From the NCBI RefSeq assembly GCF_001683335.1, contig NZ_CP016201.1:370831-410367 (forward strand): a stretch of DNA of 39,537 nucleotides. Direction: 5' to 3'. The notes under the pieces were generated by a model that saw only the letters and a list, made by a program, of their open reading frames with translations, ran no database searches and was not told the origin of the DNA. The position numbers were made by a program, and so were the translations under genes. This document shows positions 1-7,805 of the stretch, one piece after another (the first letter of the stretch is position 1; every line of letters begins with the position of its first letter). The DNA is from Selenomonas sp. oral taxon 126 (GTDB lineage: Bacteria; Bacillota; Negativicutes; Selenomonadales; Selenomonadaceae).

Positions 1-498
1 TCGGTCTGCGTCAGGGGCCCACGTCTCCGGCTCTTTGAGCGCGGGCGGCGTGAGATGTGCGATGATACGCCAGATCGTACTGCGGATAAAGCCCTCGTTC
101 AGCGCATGTGCTTCGCAGGTTGCGGCAAATGCGGCCTTGTCCTGCGTGAGAACTTCCGTGATGAGCTGTTCCTTCTCTCCCTTGCGCATGGATTTCAGCG
201 CGGCGAGATACTCGCGTGCCGATTCCTGCATGAGTGGCGGAACATCCGCCTCCGCGATGTTGGTGAACACTGCCTCCTGCATAAGGTAGACCGCACGCAC
301 CATGCGGCGGTGATAGGTCTCCTGCTGCAGGATGGGCAGCTTCTCCGTCATCGTCTTATGGACGGCGCGTTCGGGCAGCTGGATGGTCTCCGGCGTGCCG
401 ATCGCCTCATCAACGAAATGATAGATCCGCTCGCTTTCCTTCAGAAACGGATACTTCTTAAGGAAGCTCTTCATCGGATCAATTTTCTTAGCTTTCAT
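1..498 (-). CDS. fdhE: Formate dehydrogenase accessory protein FdhE, N-terminal part (cut by window edge)
   Basis: An open frame of 166 codons reads from an ATG at 498 to the window edge without a stop. GGGGAG lies about 9 bases before the ATG. The protein begins MKAKKIDPMKSFLKKYPFLK and has a helical stretch with LPILQQETYHRRMVRAV and AREYLAALKSMRKGEKEQL, resembling the N-terminal helical half of FdhE, which helps activate and export formate dehydrogenase. The zinc-type CPxCG motifs that would confirm the family lie in the C-terminal half, beyond the edge. It follows the dehydrogenase catalytic gene by 90 bases on the same strand, which is the strongest support. The family assignment therefore rests on context plus weak sequence likeness. 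Confidence 0.62.
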   Translation of the reverse strand, partial: MKAKKIDPMKSFLKKYPFLKESERIYHFVDEAIGTPETIQLPERAVHKTMTEKLPILQQETYHRRMVRAVYLMQEAVFTNIAEADVPPLMQESAREYLAALKSMRKGEKEQLITEVLTQDKAAFAATCEAHALNEGFIRSTIWRIIAHLTPPALKEPETWAPDADR

Positions 499-588
499 AA
501 AAGGGGTCTCCCCGTCTTTTCAGACGTTACTCTTTCATTGATGTATTCATGCGGTCATGCTCCATGCGGTACACGCCCGCAGGGAAAG

Positions 589-3500
589 TCAGACCCTTTC
601 GACGTTCGCAAGGCAGGCCTTGAACTCCTGCTCCTGCACGTTCGGATCGAGCGCGTCGATGGTGAGGTAGTTTGTCGAGGGTCCCTTCGAGAGTCCCTTG
701 AAGCCCCAGTTGTAGGGCATCCAGATCATATGTGTCTCTTTCCCGTTGACCATCAGGGGCTGTGCGCGCTTCGTGACCATTGCCTTGACCTCGATTGCCG
801 AGCGCGTCGTGCTGACGCGGACACGGTCGCCGCCGCGAATGCCGAGCTTGGTCGCAAGCTGCTCTGAGATCTCGACGAACGGCTCCTTGACCAGCTCGTT
901 GAGGTACGGGATGTTGCGCGTGATCGTTCCCGAGCACCAGTGCTCCGTCAGACTCGAGGAGCAGAGGACATACGGATATTCGTCCGGCGTTCCGATCTTC
1001 TGCAGTTCCGGAATACGCGGGTAGATGACGCAGGGATTGAACTCGGTCTTCTGCCCCTCGTTCATCATGTTCTTCGTCGGGCTTTCGACCGGCTCATAGA
1101 ACTCGGGCATGGGACCATCCACGGGTACATAGGAATGATCGCGCGTCTCACCGTTTTCCACATCGCTGTGCTCTGCGGCAAAGAGACGTGCAAAGCCCTC
1201 GGCGTTCATGCGGAACGGCTTCTGCCCGCCGGGCGTATTCGGTCCCTGCGTGCGGTCGGCAACGTCGGGAACGTCGTAGCCGTCCCACATCCCCTTCTCC
1301 TCATCCCACCAGACGAGCTTCTGTCCGGGGCGCACGGGCTTGCCGTTCTCGTCGCAGGACGCACGGTTGTAAAGCATATGAATGTTGTCGGGCCAGACCC
1401 ACGCGTAGTTCGGATAGATGCCCATACCGCCGCGATCTTCTTGTCCGCGCCGCTTTGTCATATTGACACCGTCACCGAACACGCCCGTAAAGATCCACAT
1501 ACCAGCCATCGTCGTGCCGTCGTCGCGGATCTCGCGGATGCCGCGCAGGAGGTGTCCGTCGGTCAGGTCGTAGCCGTTGCACTCCTTCATGATGTTCTCG
1601 ACGTATGCCTCTCCGTTTGCCTCGGGATCACCGTAGTTCCATGTGAGTAGCTTGATCGTGTTGTCCTTCGGATCCGTGGAGTCCTTGTAGAGCGAGACGA
1701 TGCGCTTCCAGAGCTTGTCGCAGATCCAGTAGTCGGGACGCGAGTCGTTCGTCGGATCAGGCCCCTTCATGCGCCACTGAAGCATGCGCATAGAGTTCGT
1801 CATCGAGCCGCAGCGCTCGAGGTAGGACCCCGCCGGCAGGAAGATGACCTCGGTCTTGATGTCCGCCGGATTGTCGCCCGGACGCTCCCAAAATCCCGCC
1901 GTTTCGTTGACGAAGACATCCTGTACGATGAGTGTGTCGAGATTTTTAAGCCCCTTGTTGACGATTGTGAGGTTTGCATTCGTCATCTGCGGGTTCTGTC
2001 CGCAGACATAGATGCACTTGACAATGCCTGCCATCGCCTTTTCAAACATGATATACATGGAGTCGTTGTGCGTGCCGTTGCGGATCGGCAGCGCATTAAA
2101 CATGTAATCGTTCGAGGCGTTTGCGGCATCTCCGAACCATGCCTTGAGCAGGTTCTTCAGGAACTTTGCGCGGAACGTACCGTTGTGATGCGTCCACTTC
2201 GCAAGCGTATCATCCACATGCGTCGGATAAGAGAGGTATGCGGGATAATACTGGAACATAATGCCGTAGTCCGTCGAGGACTGCACGTTCGGCTGTCCGC
2301 GCATTGCGTCAATGCCGCCGCCCGAGACACCGATGTTGCCCATGAGCAGCTGAATGATCGTGAAGCAGCGGATATTCTCCACGCCGATCGTGTGCTGCGT
2401 CATACCGAGTGCATACATCATGACGGTCGGCGTGATCGTCGAGAAGAGCTCTGCCGCCTTCTTGATGTCCGCCACAGGCATCCCCGTAATCGCCGAGGCC
2501 TTCTCGAACGTGTAGCGCGAGAAGTGCTTCGCGAGGTGATCCATGACCGTGCCCTCAGTCGCCATTGTAAGCGCCTTGATGGGCTTGCCGTTTGCATCCA
2601 GCTTGTAGCCCCACGACTCCTTGTTGTAGGTACGCGTCTTCTCGTCGTAGCCTGAGAAGATGCCCGCGTCGAAGTCGTAGTCATCGCGCAGGAGGCAGAA
2701 GGCGTTCGTGTTGCGGCGCAGATAGTCAGCATCGTATTTTTTGTTCTGAATAATATAATTGATAAGTGCTCCGAGAAATGCGATATCTGTGCCGGGACGC
2801 AGCTGGAAGAAATGGTCTGCAACGCGCGAGGTGCGGGTATAGCGCACGTCGACATGAACGATGATGGCACCGTTGTCCTTTGCCTCCATGACGTTCTTCA
2901 TCGCCATCGGATGACACTCCGCCATATTGGAGCCTTCGATCCAGATCATCTTCGCGTGCTTGAGGTTGTACCACGAGCCTGTCATTGCGCCGCGCCCGAA
3001 CGCCGCATTGAGTGCCGGCGGTGTCGTCGCATGGCAGACACGCGTCTGGTTGTCAATGAAGACAACACCGAGTGCACGCGCCATCTTGATCAGCTGGTAG
3101 CACTCTTCGTTATTGACCTGCGAGCCGCCGACAAATCCGATGGCATCCGTGCGGTTGCTCATGAATTTGTAGCCGTTCGCCTCGTCCTGACCGACCCAGT
3201 TCTCGTCACGTGCCTTCTTCATAGCACGTGCAGAGCGGTCGATGGCCTCCTCCCAGCTGATCTCCTCCCAGTGATCGCTGCCGGGCGCACGATACATCGG
3301 GCATTTCGGGCGGAGTTCCGCATTCGGAATGTGCCCGTAGCCGATTCCCTTCGGGCAGAGGCCTCCGCGATTGACGGGGGCATCCGCCGCACCTTCGAGG
3401 TTGATCAGCTTGCCGTCCTTGACATAGCCGATCGTGCCGCAGCCGCAGCCGCAGAAGTGGCAGACGGAGGTAAATTCGCGACCGCCCGTCAGCTTGTACT

Positions 3501-3609
3501 CTTTCGCTGCTGCCTCGACTTTGCCGACGTCGAGTCCCAGACTTGCAAGTGCCAGCCCGACGCCGCTTAGCCCGGTGGCTTTCAAAAAGTCACGTCTGCT
3601 AAGGTTCAT
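589..3609 (-). CDS. fdnG: Formate dehydrogenase (FdnG type) catalytic alpha subunit, cysteine form, Tat-exported
   Basis: A 1006-residue molybdopterin oxidoreductase that oxidises formate to CO2. A twin-arginine signal SRRDFLK (residues 4-10) plus a hydrophobic stretch shows export as a folded enzyme, so the active site should face the periplasm. The [4Fe-4S] site is C50, C53, C57 and C85 (CHFCGCGC then GGLCPKG). The metal ligand is C192 in DNQTRVCHATT; FdnG of Escherichia coli has selenocysteine in this place, but the codon here is TGC, so no Sec machinery is needed. Length is close to the family norm (about 1015). AAAGGAG precedes the ATG. fdhD lies upstream and fdhE downstream, but no iron-sulfur beta or cytochrome gamma subunit follows within the window. 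The stop is TGA after LANVERV, a normal family C-terminus. Confidence 0.95.
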   Translation of the reverse strand: MNLSRRDFLKATGLSGVGLALASLGLDVGKVEAAAKEYKLTGGREFTSVCHFCGCGCGTIGYVKDGKLINLEGAADAPVNRGGLCPKGIGYGHIPNAELRPKCPMYRAPGSDHWEEISWEEAIDRSARAMKKARDENWVGQDEANGYKFMSNRTDAIGFVGGSQVNNEECYQLIKMARALGVVFIDNQTRVCHATTPPALNAAFGRGAMTGSWYNLKHAKMIWIEGSNMAECHPMAMKNVMEAKDNGAIIVHVDVRYTRTSRVADHFFQLRPGTDIAFLGALINYIIQNKKYDADYLRRNTNAFCLLRDDYDFDAGIFSGYDEKTRTYNKESWGYKLDANGKPIKALTMATEGTVMDHLAKHFSRYTFEKASAITGMPVADIKKAAELFSTITPTVMMYALGMTQHTIGVENIRCFTIIQLLMGNIGVSGGGIDAMRGQPNVQSSTDYGIMFQYYPAYLSYPTHVDDTLAKWTHHNGTFRAKFLKNLLKAWFGDAANASNDYMFNALPIRNGTHNDSMYIMFEKAMAGIVKCIYVCGQNPQMTNANLTIVNKGLKNLDTLIVQDVFVNETAGFWERPGDNPADIKTEVIFLPAGSYLERCGSMTNSMRMLQWRMKGPDPTNDSRPDYWICDKLWKRIVSLYKDSTDPKDNTIKLLTWNYGDPEANGEAYVENIMKECNGYDLTDGHLLRGIREIRDDGTTMAGMWIFTGVFGDGVNMTKRRGQEDRGGMGIYPNYAWVWPDNIHMLYNRASCDENGKPVRPGQKLVWWDEEKGMWDGYDVPDVADRTQGPNTPGGQKPFRMNAEGFARLFAAEHSDVENGETRDHSYVPVDGPMPEFYEPVESPTKNMMNEGQKTEFNPCVIYPRIPELQKIGTPDEYPYVLCSSSLTEHWCSGTITRNIPYLNELVKEPFVEISEQLATKLGIRGGDRVRVSTTRSAIEVKAMVTKRAQPLMVNGKETHMIWMPYNWGFKGLSKGPSTNYLTIDALDPNVQEQEFKACLANVERV

Positions 3610-3625
3610 CGTGATTCTCCTTTCA

Positions 3626-3647
3626 TGTCGGCGGAAATCCGCCGACA
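3626..3647 (-). promoter_or_regulatory. Perfect 9-bp hairpin just upstream of the fdnG ribosome binding site
   Basis: TGTCGGCGG and CCGCCGACA pair perfectly around a 4-base loop. It ends about 17 bases before the fdnG start codon, directly next to the AAAGGAG site. No T-run follows on the minus strand, so it is not a standard terminator. It may protect the 5' end of a processed fdnG message or control translation; that role is inference. Confidence 0.45.
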
Positions 3648-3678
3648 GGCTCTCCTAAACCTTAATTAACATATCTAT

Positions 3679-3704
3679 GAAAAACGGGGAGCTCCCCTGT
3701 TTTC
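3679..3704 (-). terminator. Terminator-like hairpin after fdhD
   Basis: Read on the minus strand, AAAAC-A-GGGG, loop AGCT, CCCC-GTTTTT forms a 9-bp stem with one bulge followed by T residues, starting within about 3 bases of the fdhD stop. It suggests partial or full termination between fdhD and fdnG. The 12-base core GGGGAGCTCCCC is also a perfect palindrome. Confidence 0.55.
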
Positions 3705-3706
3705 AC

Positions 3707-4504
3707 CTAAAGTACAATGCGCTCCGGATTCGCGTATACACAGAACGAACCGGGAGCCATGCGCGCGCAGAGGGTGATGCCAAGCCTCTGCGCGATGTTG
3801 AGCGAGAGCGTCGTCGGCACGGACTTCGCCGCAACCGCCCCGATGCCCATACGCCCGAGTTTGAGCATCATCTCCGAGGAGCAGCGTCCGCTGAAGATGA
3901 TGATTTTATCGCTAATCTCCACGCGACTCTTGAGCGCCCAGCCATAGAGCTTGTCAAAGACATTATGACGGCCGACATCCTCGCGGTAGACAAGAATTTT
4001 CGCATTTGCTTGATCGAAGAGGACGCCGCTGTGGACGCCGTTCGTGCGATCATGGGTTTTCGAGAGACCTGCGAGCAGCTCGTCCGCCGTCGCAAGAATA
4101 TCCGCTGCGCGAAAGCGCTCAGTGCGCGGTCGCTCGAAGATCTCCTCGGGGTGCAGCTTCAGAATGCGGCGTGCCGAGAAATAGCGGGGGGTCTTGACGG
4201 CCTCCTCTGCCCACGCCTGTGCGTCGGGGGTCGTTCTGACCACAGCGGAGAGATGTTCCGCGTCCACGGTCAGCTCCGTGATGTCATCGTACGTGCGGAT
4301 GCGCCCCATCTGGGCGAGCATGCCGACGATGAGATCCTCGAAATCCACGGGCGAGCAGAATGCCGTTGTAAAGTTTTCGCCGTTGAGGTCGATGTCGAAG
4401 TAGACCTCCTCGGACGTATATTTATGATCCGGGACAAAGGCATTTTCCTCCGATACATAGCGGATCACGGGAACATCCATAAAGTCGCTACGCTGAATTT
4501 CCAT
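3707..4504 (-). CDS. fdhD: Formate dehydrogenase accessory sulfurtransferase FdhD
   Basis: 265 residues. FdhD hands sulfur from a cysteine desulfurase to the molybdenum cofactor of formate dehydrogenase and is needed for its activity. Family marks are REDVGRHNVFDK (about residues 174-185), TNGVHSG and FSGRCSSEMMLK. The CGxCG loop, which carries the cysteine essential in the E. coli protein, is not present: the equivalent stretch reads TPRYFSARRILK. Remaining cysteines are in AFCSP, SGRCSS and near the C-terminus. The start follows the mobA-mobB stop by 12 bases, so the two are probably co-transcribed. The upstream ribosome site (GAAAG) is weak. Confidence 0.93.
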   Translation of the reverse strand: MEIQRSDFMDVPVIRYVSEENAFVPDHKYTSEEVYFDIDLNGENFTTAFCSPVDFEDLIVGMLAQMGRIRTYDDITELTVDAEHLSAVVRTTPDAQAWAEEAVKTPRYFSARRILKLHPEEIFERPRTERFRAADILATADELLAGLSKTHDRTNGVHSGVLFDQANAKILVYREDVGRHNVFDKLYGWALKSRVEISDKIIIFSGRCSSEMMLKLGRMGIGAVAAKSVPTTLSLNIAQRLGITLCARMAPGSFCVYANPERIVL

Positions 4505-4516
4505 TGTGCTGCTTTC

Positions 4517-5650
4517 TTACATCGTCAAAAACATCGCACCGTCTGCGCCGTAGAGCGGGCGTCCCATGAGGAAGAGCGCAAGCCGCACAGCAGTGTCCAT
4601 ATCGTCGAGATCGGCAGTCAGCACATCCGCCGCGCGCGCAGGGTCTTTTACGAAGTGGGCAACAACGCGCTCGTCAATCTCGGGTGTCCCCACACCGCGA
4701 TCCAACATGAGGGTCGGCAGAACGCCGTGTGATCGGCTCTCGGTGATATATAGATTCACGCTATTAGAGTCTATTTTCGCGATAAGATTCTGAAAATCCT
4801 TCCGAGACTTTGTTTTTTGCAGGATAAAATATCCGTGGGGGGAGCTGACCGCGACCGCCTCTGCGCCCGCCGCCGAGAAGCGCGCCGAATCCTTGCCCTC
4901 CGTGTCGAGGTCGAAGCCGTGGCTGTCGCTCTTGATAACGGCAACCGCAACGCCGCGCTCCCGCAGCAACGGAATCAGCCGCTCAATAAACGTCGTCTTG
5001 CCCGTACCCGAGGCGGGTGCGGCGACGGAGAGGATGGGGCGCCGGCGCTGCTCGTTCGCAAGCCGCCCGAGCGCAAGCCGATAGGCGGCGGGCGTGTTCA
5101 CGTTGAAGAAGAGTCCCGCGTCCACCGTCAGTGCCAATTCCTGCACGGCTAACTCTCGTAGGATGATGCCGAGCTTGCGGTCACCGCGTGCGATTGCTGC
5201 TGCAAATACGGCGCCCGCATCCCGTCGGTAGAGTGCCGCAAGCGGCTGCCAATACCCACTGAGTGTTGGTAGAACAACCTGCGTATCGCCCTCTGCCGCC
5301 GAAAGGAGTGCACGCACGAGTTCAAAGTCATAAAAGGGCATATCGCCCGAGAGGACGAGCGACCACTCCGTCTCTGCCGCCGCAAGGCCTGCTGCAATCG
5401 CCGCTGCAGGTCCCTGTGCGGGCTGCTCATCCGTGACGAGGGTTGCGCCGAACTCCTCCGCGAGTGCGCTGAGATCGCTGCGCACCCCCTCTGCGGCAAG
5501 CACGATGGCGCGGAATCCTGCCGCGCGGCTCTTACGCAGGGTACGCGCGAGCAGCGGTTCCCCGTCCATGGGCAGGAATCGCTTATCCCGTCCCATGCGC
5601 GAGCTCTTGCCGCCCGCCGCAACGATGAGGGTCAGATCGGAGATGTTCAT
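4517..5650 (-). CDS. mobA: MobA-MobB fusion: molybdenum cofactor guanylyltransferase plus GTP-binding adaptor
   Basis: 377 residues joining two proteins that are separate in E. coli. The first ~190 residues are MobA (VAAGGKSSRMGRDKRFLPMDG, then SGDMPFYD), which transfers GMP from GTP to molybdopterin to make the bis-MGD cofactor used by formate dehydrogenase. From about residue 205 is MobB, with a P-loop SVAAPASGTGKTTFIERL and IKSDSHGFDLDTEGKDS. I chose the ATG at 5650, which overlaps the stop of the preceding MOSC-MogA gene (ATGA), a coupling repeated elsewhere in the cluster; an in-frame ATG three codons earlier (5659) is possible. Gene order and overlap place it in the same operon as moaA and fdhD. 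Confidence 0.94.
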   Translation of the reverse strand: MNISDLTLIVAAGGKSSRMGRDKRFLPMDGEPLLARTLRKSRAAGFRAIVLAAEGVRSDLSALAEEFGATLVTDEQPAQGPAAAIAAGLAAAETEWSLVLSGDMPFYDFELVRALLSAAEGDTQVVLPTLSGYWQPLAALYRRDAGAVFAAAIARGDRKLGIILRELAVQELALTVDAGLFFNVNTPAAYRLALGRLANEQRRRPILSVAAPASGTGKTTFIERLIPLLRERGVAVAVIKSDSHGFDLDTEGKDSARFSAAGAEAVAVSSPHGYFILQKTKSRKDFQNLIAKIDSNSVNLYITESRSHGVLPTLMLDRGVGTPEIDERVVAHFVKDPARAADVLTADLDDMDTAVRLALFLMGRPLYGADGAMFLTM

Positions 5651-6570
5651 CGCGCGCACTCGCCTGTGTCGCCGCGCAGGATCTCAATGCCGTGCTGCAG
5701 CTGCGGGAGGATGAAGCTCAGGCACTCGCGCACCGCCTTCTCACTGCCCGGCAGATTGACAATCAGCGAGCGTTTCCGAATGCCCGCCGCCGCACGCGTC
5801 AGCATAGCGCGCGGCGTCACCTGCATGGAGAGGGCACGCATTGCCTCGGGAATGCCCGGCGTCTCACGCTCGATGACTGCACGGGTCGCCTCGGGGGTCA
5901 CATCGCGCACGGAGAAGCCCGTGCCGCCCGTCGTGACGATCAGCCCCACGCCGCGCTCCGCCCAGAGCGTCATCTCGCGTTTCAGTACCTCCATCTCGTC
6001 GGGGACGATGTTGAAACCCGCGACATGGTAGCCCGCCTCCGTCAGCATCTCACGGATAGCCGCACCGCTTTTGTCCTCGCGCTCGCCGCGCGCGCCCTTG
6101 TCGCTCGCCGTGATGACGGCGGCATCGAGCGGAATCTTCTCAGTCGTGATCTCCATTTTGTCGCCAACCGTCACCCAGCCGCCGTGCAGAACACGTGCAA
6201 AGACGCCCTCGCGCGGCATGATGCAGTCGCCGACCTGATGATAGATCTGGCAGTGGCTATGGCACTCCTTGCCGATCTGCGTGATCTCGAGGAAGACATC
6301 CCCGACGCGCAGACGCGTCCCGATGGGCAGTTCCTTGAAGCGGAACCCCTCTGCAACGACGTTCTCACCGAATGCGCCGAAGTCGACATCGGCGCCGCGC
6401 GCGCGGAAGTCGTCGATCTCACCGAGACCGAGGAGGCTCACCTGACGATGCCAATCGCCCGCATGGGCGTCGCCGTCAATGCCGTACTCCGTCATGAAGA
6501 AAACGCGGTCCATCGCGTGTTTCTGCGTCCCGCGCTTCTCGCTGATGCAGAGCGCTCGGATCTCTCCCAT
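5647..6570 (-). CDS. MOSC domain-MogA (molybdopterin adenylyltransferase) fusion
   Basis: 307 residues. The first ~155 are a MOSC domain (IDGDAHAG, FGENVVAEG, GKECHSHCQIY), a fold that handles sulfur or ligand transfer to molybdenum cofactor. From about residue 160 is a MogA/MoaB domain (AAVITASDKGARGEREDKSG, IVTTGGTGF), which adenylylates molybdopterin before metal insertion by MoeA. A longer reading frame continues upstream into moaA, but the ATG at 6570 has GGGAGG 6 bases before it and lies 3 bases beyond the moaA stop, so this start is firm. It probably supplies the MogA step missing elsewhere in the window. The MOSC substrate is unknown. Confidence 0.92.
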   Translation of the reverse strand: MGEIRALCISEKRGTQKHAMDRVFFMTEYGIDGDAHAGDWHRQVSLLGLGEIDDFRARGADVDFGAFGENVVAEGFRFKELPIGTRLRVGDVFLEITQIGKECHSHCQIYHQVGDCIMPREGVFARVLHGGWVTVGDKMEITTEKIPLDAAVITASDKGARGEREDKSGAAIREMLTEAGYHVAGFNIVPDEMEVLKREMTLWAERGVGLIVTTGGTGFSVRDVTPEATRAVIERETPGIPEAMRALSMQVTPRAMLTRAAAGIRKRSLIVNLPGSEKAVRECLSFILPQLQHGIEILRGDTGECAR

Positions 6571-6572
6571 AA

Positions 6573-7568
6573 TCAACCTCCCACCTGATACATTGCGCGC
6601 CGATCGCGCGTCTCCGTGTCCATCTCGAAATAATGTTCCTCTGGCTTTTTCCAGACCGCATGTGCGATTGCATCCGCCAGCTGTACATCCGTCGCTCCAC
6701 CGCGCAGGAGTGCACGCGTATCCAGTCCCGCACTGCTGTAGAGGCAGAGTTTCAAAAAGCCCTCTGCCGTCAAGCGCACGCGGTTGCACGTATCGCAGAA
6801 TTTATGATCCATCGCGTCGATGAAGCCGAGCGCGCCCGCAAACCCCGCAGGCCGCACATAGGCAGCAGGTCCCGTCGGAACTGCGCCCCCACGATAAACC
6901 TCGCCCACGGGCAGCAGTGCACCGAATGCATCTTTCAGCCGCGCGCGCACCTCGTCCATCGGCACGCCGCGATAGCCCTCCGTGCGTGCACAGCCGATCG
7001 GCATGAGCTCGATAAAGCGCATCTTGATCGGGTAATCGCGCGCAATCGCCGCAAGCGCCGTGATCTCATCGTCGTTCACGCCCGCAATCGGCACACAGTT
7101 CATCTTGACATCAAGGCGCGTTTCGCGCGTCAGCCGGTCAAGCGTCTCCATGACTGCGCCGAAGAGCGGGCGCCGCGTGATGGAGAAGAACTTGCCGCCG
7201 TCGAGGGTGTCGAGGCTGAGGTTCACGGCGTCAAGCCCTGCATCCACGAGCTCATCGAGCATCGCGCCGAGCAGAACACCGTTCGTTGTGATGGCAACTG
7301 TCTCAATCCCGTGCGTCGCCTTCAGCCCGCGCACGAGATGCACAATGTCGCGGCGCACGAGCGGCTCGCCGCCCGTCAGGCGCACCTTGCGTATGCCCAT
7401 CGCGGCAAGCGCCTGCACATCGCGCAGGATCTCCTCATAGGAGAGGACATCCGCGTGCCGCAGCTTCTTCACCCCATGTGCGGGCATACAGTAGCGGCAG
7501 CGGAGATTGCAGCAGTCCGTCACCGAAATGCGCAGATATTCAATTTTCCGCTGAAACTGATCCTGCAT
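6573..7568 (-). CDS. moaA: GTP 3',8-cyclase MoaA (radical SAM)
   Basis: 331 residues. MoaA starts molybdopterin synthesis by rearranging GTP with a radical SAM mechanism; MoaC then forms cyclic pyranopterin monophosphate. The N-terminal cluster is C20, C24, C27 (CCNLRCRYCMP) and the second, C-terminal cluster is in FCDTCNRVRLTAEGFLKLC. KVRLTGGEPLVR is the SAM-binding stretch. The MoaA C-terminus normally ends in a GG-type tail and here ends QVGG. It lies 237 bases after moeA, an interval that now holds a MITE copy (7621-7782), so its transcription from the moeA promoter may be altered. Confidence 0.97.
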   Translation of the reverse strand: MQDQFQRKIEYLRISVTDCCNLRCRYCMPAHGVKKLRHADVLSYEEILRDVQALAAMGIRKVRLTGGEPLVRRDIVHLVRGLKATHGIETVAITTNGVLLGAMLDELVDAGLDAVNLSLDTLDGGKFFSITRRPLFGAVMETLDRLTRETRLDVKMNCVPIAGVNDDEITALAAIARDYPIKMRFIELMPIGCARTEGYRGVPMDEVRARLKDAFGALLPVGEVYRGGAVPTGPAAYVRPAGFAGALGFIDAMDHKFCDTCNRVRLTAEGFLKLCLYSSAGLDTRALLRGGATDVQLADAIAHAVWKKPEEHYFEMDTETRDRRAMYQVGG

Positions 7569-7620
7569 AATTGCCTTCTTCTATCTATAATCCTCTATCA
7601 AAATATGTTTGCGTAACTAA

Positions 7621-7782
7621 GGAAGCACTGATAAATTCAGCACCGGCATCTTGGCGCATCTTTTTCGCCCTCTCTGTGTCGACAAATCCTCCACATAGCT
7701 CTTGCTATGCGTCCGGTTTGTCTCCTTGACAGGACAAAAAAATCTGTGCCAATCTGACGGACTTCATTTTATCAGCGATTCC
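7621..7782 (-). mobile_element. MITE-like element, copy A
   Basis: 162 bp. The ends are GGAAGCACTGATAAAT and, inverted, GGAATCGCTGATAAAA. It is flanked by a perfect 4-bp duplication CTAA (7617-7620 and 7783-7786). Inner hairpin CATAGC/GCTATG. No coding capacity. Three further copies lie at 17057, 24844 and 36285; this one is inverted relative to them. A CTAA duplication fits the YTAR target taste of IS5-family transposases; the link to IS5 is inference. It sits between moeA and moaA. Confidence 0.87.
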
Positions 7783-7805
7783 CTAAGCTTTCGCGTGGGA
7801 AGTCA

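Noticed and set aside
55-867. Long plus-strand open frames opposite the fdnG, moeA and MoeA-like genes
   Set aside because: High GC gives long antisense frames. They lack ribosome sites and recognisable domains and overlap strong genes fully.
3025-3045. Possible selenocysteine codon in formate dehydrogenase
   Set aside because: The metal-ligand codon is TGC (Cys), not TGA, so no recoding is needed.
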